From Mesostigma viride (Eukaryota; Streptophyta; Mesostigmatophyceae; Mesostigmatales; Mesostigmataceae), in the NCBI GenBank assembly GCA_009746045.1, contig RPFO01000106.1, forward strand, positions 380,001 to 430,353: DNA of 50,353 nt, given 5' to 3'. The position numbers and the translations under genes are program-made. Below, in pieces: positions 10,143-20,066 of this stretch. Below the pieces are notes generated by a model that worked only from the letters and a program-made list of their open reading frames with translations, had not been told where the DNA came from and made no database searches. The stretch's first letter is position 1. Every line of letters starts with the position of its first letter.

Positions 10143-10875
10143 AGGAGGTGCTAGTGTGGCTGAATGGTTACTCTAATTTCCTTGTAGAGTCTACATGGGT
10201 GGCCGTCTTGGAATGGTTGTAACTTGGGCAGTTCTTGTCAGAATGGCGTCAAGCCTTGAACATAGGAGGTACCGTATGTGCAGAGGTTGGCAGCATGTGG
10301 TTTGGCCAGTTTTTGCATGGTTTGGATGGATAAAGGGGTGTTTATGGTGTAAGATACACTAAAAAACCTCCCTTAGCTTCGTCACAGGTGGCTACCTAGG
10401 AAATCCATCAACTAGAGCTGCGCTCGTCAGAATGACCTGAAAATTTGGGGCTGCATGTCCCCCACCTGTAATATTTGGGAATATATGGTGGAGCATGATA
10501 TGATGTGTTAATGATTTGATTTTTTTTTTTTGGATTAAAAAAGTACCTGTTTTGCGGGAAATCCATCAACGTGAGTAAACATTCTTATTTCTTGGTCCCA
10601 ATTAGGTAGAATTTCTCAAAAGTGGGGGAACTATGCGGGAATATATGATTTGGTCCCAATATGTTTGCCAATTGTCCTAGGGAAAATGTGACTAAAATAG
10701 CGTCTTTTTCTATTTTTAGCGCGTTACCGGTGTATGGTGGGGGCTAGTACCCCCCCCAAGTGGCTGGAAATTTTTTTTTAAATCATATCTATGGTCCCCA
10801 ATCATCATTGGATTTTTTGCACATGCATAGGTATGGTTTCCAGAAAAGTGCCCTTTAGGCATGTCCCCTCCCCTT

Positions 10876-11221
10876 AATACATTCTAGGCGACTTCATGCA
10901 AGGGTGGGAATGTAAGCTACCCCTGCTCTAGGTGCACCAGGGCACCTGCACCCTCATGGTCTATCACGCTATGCGCATGGCTCAGCATACTACCGGCTAC
11001 CTTTAGTTAGTTTAGCCTATAATGTGCACCCGCACTCTCTGATGAGAAGCCATGCCCTAGCTCTTGTATAATAGCCATGATGATCTTCCGCCCCCCCCCA
11101 CGACAGGCTCCCCTAATAGTTGGGTTGAGCTTGAGACTCTGGGGGGTGCAGGTGCCCTTGGTGCACCTAGATCAAGTGTCGTTTACATTCCCACTCTTGC
11201 AGGAAGTAGCTTAGAATGTAT
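10876..11221. repeat. Foldback pair of LINE 3' ends
   Basis: The arm at 10876-10953 is the inverse of 11145-11221: both contain the CATTCTA...CTTC, GGGAATGTAA and GGTGCACC...GGCACCTGCACC landmarks. The right arm continues into the hairpin and ATTA tail at 11246-11340. This is best read as two LINE ends inserted in opposite directions. Confidence 0.6.
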
Positions 11222-11340
11222 GAAAAGCCATACATTATGCCCCTTCTCTGGGATATGTGCTACATATACTCCCAACGGAGTTATTCTGATTTGACGGAGT
11301 TATGTTCCTAATTAATTAATTATTGAATTAATTAATTAAT
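11222..11340 (+). repeat. LINE 3' hairpins and ATTA tail
   Basis: Read on the + strand, GCCCCTTCTCTGGG is followed by CTCCCAACGGAG and then a run of AATTAATTA units ending at about 11340. This is the sense orientation of the tail found inverted at 4872, 8243 and 8509. Confidence 0.65.
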
Positions 11341-11381
11341 GTCGTTTTGATCCTACTGAACTGATAACATTAATAGTTAAC

Positions 11382-11415
11382 ATTTTATTTAATATGTTAA
11401 CATATTAAATAAAAT
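11382..11415. repeat. Perfect 34-bp AT palindrome
   Basis: The sequence is perfectly self-complementary about the GTT/AAC centre between 11398 and 11399. It contains only one G and one C. It could form a cruciform or hairpin. It is followed by a copy of the GTTGGGAG...GCTGGATGGAT stretch at about 11421-11505. From 11506 to 12190 the DNA is AT-rich with no gene seen. Confidence 0.8.
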
Positions 11416-13305
11416 TAAAATTATATAACAAGTCTCCGTGCGTTGGGAGATCAATGTACATAGCATATATTCCCTTGCTGGATGGATTGAGGTGGACGAA
11501 CGTTAACATAAACAAGGGTATAGCTTCGTACCTTGATCCATTCGATCATCGAATTTCGAGATCCATCATGCTGAATGATCCTCGACAAACATCTAACTAT
11601 ACTGCTGTGTGTCTCCTTTATTGATTATGGTCGATCTGGATTCTCCTTTTAGATGGCTTGTGCTGGTTGCACTCATGGACACAACTTTGAATTTTTATAA
11701 AGAAGTGACTCAAGTGAGACAACTGCTCAGTCCATGATCGATCGAAGAATTGTTGCATGCATATCGATCGATTTACGATTCATAGTACATAGTTGGCTTA
11801 GTATGAAGCGAGACAAGCAGCGCAGGCAAAAAATCTGGAGAATCCGGACCAAATGAGACGGAGCATCCGGATACTAAAATCTAAATAATACAATATTTGT
11901 TTAAATAATACGATATATTTGTTTAAACTTTGGTGTAATTATTTTTCTAGTGAGATTAGCATAGTACTCCGTGGCATGCCTTTGCGCATGACACGCAAGT
12001 ACTTTTACTTACTTACTTAAATAATACAATACAGTTATAATGTGGACGTGGCACATACATCCAGGTCTCCAGGCACAGACAACATTACTGCGCGGGCTCA
12101 CCCAAAGACTTGCTTGCCAACACGAGCATGAACATGAACATTAATCAGGACTCCGCACATTAGGCAGCATCAGAATGGGAACAAGCACTATTAACCCGTG
12201 TTTTTTTATTAGAACGCGCGATATATCGCGTTGTAAGCTTTTTTTAGAACGCGTATAGCACCTAAGGAAATTTTTTTTTCATGGTCATGTATATACTTTC
12301 CTGAAAGCCCATAAATCAAAGGAGTTTTTGAGCTACTCAGACCTACAAAATGCTAATTCATTAGAGAGATACACTGGTTTGAATACAGGGGGGTCTGACC
12401 ATGACCGCGATTAATTCTCAGTGACCCTAGGTCACAAGTCATGTGCTAATTCACAAATGGTTCATGAAAAAAATCTGGCTTCTTGCACGAGCTATGGGCA
12501 ACATATGCAAGCTCCGTGAAACAAAACTCAGGCCCATTGGGCCACTGGAGCTATTTTTCATTAGCATCACAATTACAACGCAGTACAACGCAGTGGGAAA
12601 AATGAGAGCCCTTCACAACATGACGCAACGACACGAGCCCCATAAACGGGGCCATAGTGAGCTAGTGGAGGGTCAAAACGTTGAAAATAGGTGTTGCATA
12701 AGTTATACAGCATCAAACATGCATCAAACATCATGACTGGATGACCTAATATGACTGAATCAGGCAGCCATAGCCAAAGCATCATCCACTCTCACAACGT
12801 GTTGAGCACATGCCTCGTGGGAACGGAGGTGCTGGCTTTTCATTCCATAACGCGTGCAATACTGAAAGAAAGAGGCACGTGTAATGCAAGGCTTGGATAG
12901 GTTGAGTGATCCATGAGCTTACATGCAGGCAAAGATGACGCTGGAATGCATGCTAGCAAATGGTGGCAAGATGCTAACAACACATGATTATACACCATGA
13001 TTATGGGCACCTAGCTGATCTTCTTGCACAATCAACGCAGTATAAACCATCAACATCCAATCCTCACGATATATGCACGGCTTGACGACGTATACAGCAC
13101 CTAAATACTGCACAACTGCAACCTGCTATGGCTGACATGCAAGCAACGTCGAGTAGGATGGCGGTCTTAGAGAGGCTGGGCAGAGGTCGGTAGAAATAAG
13201 TGGGAAACTGGCAGAAACTAGGTAGAAACACGATATACTTACGCCTGCAAGCACTATTGAGCCGGTGGCAGAGGCCATTTCCAGGAAAATACAGCATACT
13301 GTAGC

Positions 13306-13315
13306 AATAGCCACG
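13306..13315. repeat. Target-site duplication, 5' side of the ORF1-only LINE
   Basis: AATAGCCACG here recurs at 15290-15299, immediately after the ATTA tail of the LINE. The two flanks therefore define the inserted segment 13316-15289. The first one or two A bases are ambiguous because the tail itself ends in A. Confidence 0.6.
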
Positions 13316-15289
13316 TTTGAGCACCGAATTTAGTAAACTTTCACGTTTGAGCACCGAATTTAGCCGTGAATATCACAATCGCTTTGTCTTTCTAAGACGC
13401 ACATGCTGATATAATTTTCCGACGCTATTACGCAATATATGGCGAATAAACGCGCCTCGACGCAACGCAGCCTGGCGGCTGCGCTCGGCAATGAAAATAC
13501 GTCTGCAGCTCAGGCTGCAGCTCCGCCATCAGGTCCGGCAGGCAGCGGTGACACTAGTCGTGCACTGGTGGTCGTCCAGCAACCTCCCGGGCTTAACGCC
13601 TCGCCATCTGCATCGCCTGACCCCAAGCGCACCCGCTCAGCCGACAAAACCGGAGGGTCCTCACGCCCCTCAGAACCGAGCTTTCGGCCCCTGCCTTTCA
13701 AGGTCGAAGATTACGACTGGGCCAACCCGTCTCCGACCAATGCTCTGCGATGCATCTTCTTCGGGGACTACGCTTCGCTTTACGACCTGTGCCTCCATCT
13801 CCACGACAACAATCGCCTCATCCTCCCGGACGGCCGCCTCTGGCGACACCTCACCCTGCTGCCCGGGTGCAAGCGCCCCGAACTCCAGCACGCCATCCTC
13901 AACTCCCTTCTCAAGCGCTCCGACGGCGAGATCTGGGCTCCATCCATCTCCGCCCCCACACTCCGTTCCATCCTGACGGAAGCCTTCCAGCAGCACGTGA
14001 CCCCCCTTGCTGCCGACATTTCAGCAATCGGCGGCACACTGACTGCTGAACTTCCTCACATTTCCACCGCCGCCGCCTCCATGCACCTCCACCGCCGTTT
14101 CCGCCTTCACTGCCGACATCAAAGCCCAGCTCCTCGACCTCGACCAACGCCTTAAAGCCACCGCCACCGCCCTTGAGAGCTTGCATGACACCGCCGGCCT
14201 CACCGCCCAAGCGGTGCAGGAAATCGCTGCCCAGCCGGCACCTGCTGGCCCGGCCAGTGATGTTCCCTCCACCTGGGCGGACTTGCTTAAGCATCATACC
14301 ACCTCCACCACCTCCACCATCGCGGCACAAATCAAGCAACAAGCCCTCGACCTTCGCGAGGCGGCCGAGCTCGACAAGCGCAGCCACAATTTCATCGTCA
14401 AGCACTTCGACCAGCCGGCAGGTGAGACCTCCACGAGTCTCCTTGAGGCAGTTAAGCGCGCCATTCTTGCCCCCATGTTACTCACTGGTGAGCTGGACAT
14501 GTCGGCTGCATGTCCGCCTCCCCCGCGCGCGGGGGAAGGCTGGCCCGGCACCCGTGCTCCTCACCTTTAAGTACATGACGGACAACTCACTTAGCTGGCG
14601 TTCCTTAAATGCCGCAAGAAGCTCTCGGAGACTCGCTTCACGCTGGACGACGACTTGACCTTGGCCCAGCAACAGCGGCGACGCGAGCTATGGCCGACCT
14701 ACCTTCAGCTCCGGCAGCGTGCAGGGGGGAAGCCGGTATACTGGAGGGGGGCGGTCATCCACGTTGACCACAAGCCCTGGCAGGCCCCTCCTGCCAGTCC
14801 AGACTAGGGAATATACCAGTAGTGTAGATTAGATAGGCTTAGCCTTTGCAAGTGGCCCACGCACATGTGCGCCCATAATGGCCCCCATGGATGATGCTTT
14901 CAGTATCTAGCCGCGCCCAGCCTACAATGGGACCTCCCATGGATGATGCATTAAGAATTTAGCCATGCGATGCCTATGCAGGGAGTTACTCTCTGCTGAG
15001 ATGCCATGTGTACACCAGCTATAGCCTAGCCACATACCCTCCACCCCATATGTCATGCAGGCCTTCTAGGCCCTCTCCTCAAGCCCCCCCTGGGTGCCTG
15101 TGCTTGTTAAGGAGGCATGAACCATCATGGCGGTGCAGGTGCACCTTGTGCACCCAGAGCAGGTGACAGTTGTACATCCTCCACCTGCAGGTTGTAGCCC
15201 TGATTGTATTACAAACCCATAGATGCCCCTTTCTCAGGGCTACGTGTTACATCTGCTCCCAACGGAGCTATGATTTTAATGAATTAATT
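13316..15289 (+). mobile_element. ORF1-only (HAL1-like) LINE, complete insertion
   Basis: The insertion holds a 5' region with a repeated TTTGAGCACCGAATTTAG (two copies 33 bases apart), an ORF1 reading frame, a 3' untranslated region with the two conserved hairpins, and an ATTA-repeat tail. Matching 10-base flanks delimit it. The 5' region around 13385-13420 resembles the 5' leader of the LINE at 38850-38990, so the copy is not 5'-truncated. There is no ORF2 between the ORF1 stop and the tail. A second, truncated copy at 4872-5581 has the same ORF1-to-tail junction. Confidence 0.7.
13439..14805 (+). pseudogene. LINE ORF1 protein, two frameshifts
   Basis: ORF1 of L1-like elements encodes an RNA-binding chaperone that packages the element RNA. 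Frame one starts at the ATG at 13439 and runs to about 14100, with a low-complexity N-terminus and then ALRCIFFGDYASLYDL. Frame two (about 14121-14570) contains a predicted coiled coil (AQLLDLDQRLKATATALESL) and a SHNFIVKHFD segment. Frame three (about 14603-14805) holds KKLSETRFTLDDDLTLAQ and GGKPVYWRGAVIHVDHKPW and ends at a stop. The order of regions matches the ORF1 at 37517-38855, including the C-terminal LDDLLSPAQ-like block. The shifts suggest a dead copy, though sequencing error cannot be excluded. Confidence 0.7.
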
Positions 15290-15299
15290 AATAGCCACG
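15290..15299. repeat. Target-site duplication, 3' side of the ORF1-only LINE
   Basis: AATAGCCACG repeats the flank at 13306-13315 right after the ATTA tail. Confidence 0.6.
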
Positions 15300-16236
15300 G
15301 TCACGCCTTACGCTATTTGCAGGCACCATCATGCCCGGAGCTACCCAATAAAAGTCTGCACAAATCTCGGTTTAGCCGAGAGTCCGGGCGTTCGGAATGA
15401 ATAAACATGTGTTAAGAAGTCGAAACACCATGGAAATACCAAGCATGGTGCCGCAGCAGACCCGCTCGAGTCTTGACGTAATAATATGTATGCCGGTTTC
15501 CAGGGTTTCCGCATGAAAGTTGGGTGAGAAACTGGAAAAAATTAACTACGTTTCCTTTGCCTCAGTACCTCAACAAACTTGTAGAAACCTAATTATCAAC
15601 CTTTGAACGCATCATCATGGTCGTGCCACCCAACAGCCACTGAAATTCGCGCGAAAACTGGCGAGATCTACCTGCCGCCATCGCCGTCGTCTTCACCTTC
15701 GTCCCGCGAAAATGCCTGATTTCAGTGGTACATATTTGTTTGCAGCTGTCACAAAAAAAATACCAAAAATACCGGGATTTTTTCTTGAATTCTATGAGAT
15801 GTTTCTGACCTGTGTCGAAAGTTTCAGACCAAAAATCGCATGTTTAATAGGTTTGCCACGTGTCAGATTACAACGCGATACATCGCGTTCTAACCCTACA
15901 ACGCGATGTATCGCGTTGTAAAAAAACACGGGTTAACACAGCAGAAGCCATGGAAAACCCTTTTGATCTAGAGTTGTGACATAGGTAAACTAGATACTGC
16001 ACCTCAGGTGTTTTCACAAACATGGTGAAAGAGCCTTGAGGACGGTTCAGCATGAACATGCTGCCATGATAGAGCAGGAAAAGCTCCCAAGATCTTAATG
16101 TGGTATTTCCCCTGTGAAGGCTAGGTTACCAGTCAGTGTGCTTCAACCGTCCGCAGATCGTATCACTCTATGTGCATCAGTCGCATGGTCATACATGCGC
16201 AGTGATGGTGCTCAGCTACATGCAACATAGCCAGGG

Positions 16237-19200
16237 CTAGCTCTTGCGGATGGACAGATCCAAGTGTAGATACAGAGGCTTCACTGTCAATAGTCGTGTC
16301 GTGTGGCGCTTGAAATCTGTTGGTTTCTTGTAACTGCCACAAACGTTCAACAGCAAGAGAGTACAAATACAGGGCAGGAGGAAGAGTCAAAACGTGCAAC
16401 CCTGGTATGACAAAGTCAGCATCTGAGAAAAGCCTGCGACGAACAGTGAGGCATACGACAGACTATATCAACTTGGACAAAGTGTTGGAACTTGGTGCAT
16501 GGTCTATGGAGGCAGCTGGGAGGATGCCGGTAAAAGGAAATTCCAAAACCCAACACCAGAGGGATTTGAAATGCACAGAACCACCACGGGTGGCTGCTGG
16601 GCGAAGCCTGGGCATGAAATTCTGTTGCATAGGCAGAGTACACCCTTCCACAGCCTATGACTTCTGAACCTACTGCAAGCCATGTTTGCAACCCCCCCCA
16701 CACACACACAAACATGTCCCCCCACAAACATGCACACAAAGCTTGATTAAGTGCCATGCACAACCAACAAATATGAGGATTGCACAGGTGGGTTATACCA
16801 TAGGAGTGTCCCTGGCTGGTGGGCTGGTGATGGCTACATGTTGTGCTTTTGCCAGGACGACCCTCGAAAATCTGATGTTTGACATGGAAAAGGAGGCCCT
16901 TCTTAGCTTAAACACCGGAGAGGGAGGATGTCAAGCCAAGCATCATCCTTCAGCCACGGAGTGGAGCCTCATTCATCCCGGTCCCTGCAACACCAGCACC
17001 ATGTATCTCCTGGCCAGCCAGCGTGTGCGCTCAAGGGGCCGGAAACCATACTTCTAGCAGCTCGCCAGGCAACTCACATCTCCAGCGCAATGGCCCCCGG
17101 CTTTATTTCGTCGCGCTCCATGAAGCACCACGCCTTGGTGCTGATCTTCTTCTTCTTGGGCTTGTAGTGTTTCAGCTCAAAGAAGATGGCGCAGTCTGTG
17201 CGGAGCACAGCGGTGCAGGGACGAGGACAAGAACTGTTATGGCATGAATCAACATTGCATAACCACTTGAGCGTTCTGGCGGCAGCCTCCGACTGCGCTG
17301 TTTTGTGTTACTGCTATCAAGGAGATAACCAGCGCAGGCCCGAAATCGGTTACTCTTATGCCATAACACTAGTGCCACAAGAGAGCCACAGGCATCACAA
17401 GGGGAGAGGACAAGAGATCATGCCCAGGGCTTTATACCATCCCTGATGAAGCAGGAACCTGCAGGAATCGTGAGGCAAAGCATGCGCAGGGGTATGGCTG
17501 CGCTCAACTACTGCAGAGCAGAGCGCGCGCAGGGGTATGGCTACTATTGACTACTACAGCACAGTCATTCTTTCGTAGACATTTCAGGTCCTGTACATCT
17601 ACATCACAACACGGCTCCACTAGTGGCTTTTGCAGCAGGGGAATAACACACAGAATCACTGAGAAGATGCACTGGGAGACCAAGATCACCCATGTGAGAC
17701 CCCTCCACCAAGCCTACCCAGAGCCAGCTTCCTATGGCAATACTGAACGGCCATATGGAGCACCAACATGTGCACATCCGCCTGCCAGAGAGATACACCT
17801 GCTGAACCCAGCACTTAACTTCTGACCTCCCTCATTGCTAGCAAGATAACACGGTGATGTGGCGAAGCAGGACTCACTATCTTCCAGCCGGCTGAGGGGC
17901 GTCTGGATGTGGACAGTCTGCCCGAAGAGGATGTAGTTGGGCTTGATGCGGTTAGAGCTGGGTGTGTCCTGGGCACTCTCGATGAGGGCGCCGTGCGCGT
18001 CTGCCATCCACACACGCGCCAGCCCCACCAGGAATGCAACAGGAAGTAAGGATGCAACGGAGCACGCAAGTACTAAATTGAACAGGTATTAAGTAGGCGG
18101 GCAAGTAATAACATGCACCTATGGACAACAGGCAAGCACTACACGAAAAACTAATGCATACTTGTTACAAGTTTGTTGTGTGACCGGCGCTATGGACGCA
18201 TCGCCTGTCACGATGGGCTGAGTGCATGCCGGCAGGATGACACCTATTTGCACCCAACCGACACTGCTATGTGGAGGTACAGCCACAATAGCCAGGGTGA
18301 CGGATGGCAGGTGTGAATCCTTCAGGAGAATGTCGACGGAAAGGCCCTGATAGGCATGGCTTGTGAGTAGGGCTGGCACATCCGCCGCATACCGAACACG
18401 GACATGTTCGGGCGAATACCGAACATGTGCGGTGTTCGGGTCGGCAAAAATGTTCAGCCGAACATGTGCTGTTCGGGTTCGGGTCACCTGGAAACTTACA
18501 GAACATGTTCGTGTCCGTATTCGGGTCACCCTGGGAACCGGGCGAACATGTTCGCCTCTGACCCGGTACCGAACATTTTCTGGCGGAATCCCTGTAGTAC
18601 CATCCAGTGATCCGACTAGGCAACGCTTCTCTGATGAAAAAGCGGCCTAGATTAGTCCGCCGACACGCTGGCAAGAGCAAAGCTGTTGTACGGTAGTAGA
18701 ATTGTCTAAGCACGACCGGACTAGTTTAGGTAATGATTACGTAATCATTATTAATTTATTGCGTATTATGAAAAGTGACAACAAACTATGTATAGTTTCT
18801 CACTTATTTTAATTTATTTAATGAATTGTTCGTGTTCGGTAAAATGTTCGGGTATGTTCGGGTTCGGGTCACTTAATCCTAAACAGTACATGTTCGTGTT
18901 CGTGTTCGGGTCACCTGGGAATGTACCGAACATGTTCGGGTTCGGGTTCGGGTCCCTCCCCAGGTGTTCGTGTTCGTGTCCGGATCGAGAAAAGACCCGG
19001 ATGTGCCAGCCCTACTTGTGAGCGCTAGCTGCACGCGTATGGTGCCCCTGTTGCACCCATACAGCTCAGCCCACAACTGGGGCAAGCGAGTAACCACATG
19101 CCACGCATGAACCCCCCCCCCACGCAGGACCCACCCCACCCCACCCCCCCATGCGGCACCAGGGGCGAGGAACCACACGCAAGAATCATCATGACAGCCA

Positions 19201-20014
19201 CGCATGAATCAACATGACCTCCATCGGCATGTCGTTCTCCCATCCGTCCGCGGGACCCACACTACGCAGTCACCTGGATATTGAGGTCACGGCGTAAGCC
19301 ATCCACATGCGTGGCCCAGCCTCACCTGCCACAGAGACGGTCATGAATGGGTTCATGCACCCCGACGTGTCCTTGAAACCAATCTTGTCGATCATGATGC
19401 TCAGGCCCTCCTCCCCGATCTCCAGCACGGGCGGCTGCAGCAGCGAGCCCTCCTCGCTCTCGGTCGCGCCCATGATGTCGGGTGCGTTGGGGCTGGTGGC
19501 AGGCCAGAGTGTAGCAAGGGGCCCACGCGGGCAAAACCACGTTGGTCTCACTCACGTCTATGATTTTTACCCATGGATACCAAGGAGGCCATCTGGCCAT
19601 GGCCCACGTGGAATTGGGGGGCCATTGCCCACCTGGGCACAACCAGGAGTCCGTCTCATCGCTATCTAATCGAAACATTGATATATAAGAGGAGGCTAAG
19701 GCCAACGTATGATGATAGACGAGGCAACGGCCCACGGGGACATGTACAGGAGGTCATCGTCAATGGCGAAAGCAAACCCGGCACAGGCAACGCAGAGGTA
19801 CGAGGCCTAGCCAGGGAAGGTTGCTACATAGGCAGGGTGCCCTGTAGGGGACATGGCAGCGGGGGGGGGGAGGATTCCAGTACCTGGGGGAATTTTGAGT
19901 CTGCTGATACTGCGTCCCTTCGATCCACCAAAGTACTGCGTGCCATTCCCGAAACAATGGAATGTTTAGGACTGACTCTCCCTGCCTCCTCCCTCTTCTC
20001 TCCGTTCCCTCCAC

Positions 20015-20066
<52 letters not shown>

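Larger units (their letters stand above)
12195..15932. mobile_element. piggyBac-like non-autonomous DNA transposon, interrupted by a LINE
   Basis: The element is bounded by perfect 14-bp terminal inverted repeats CCCGTGTTTTTTTA at 12195-12208 and 15919-15932. Each is flanked by TTAA (12191-12194 and 15933-15936), the target site used by piggyBac-type transposases, whose ends also begin with C residues. Next to both termini lie short palindromes of the AACGCGAT-ATCGCGTT type. No transposase is encoded. A LINE insertion at 13316-15289 accounts for more than half of the length. Regions 12260-13300 and 15300-15860 show no gene. Confidence 0.65.
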
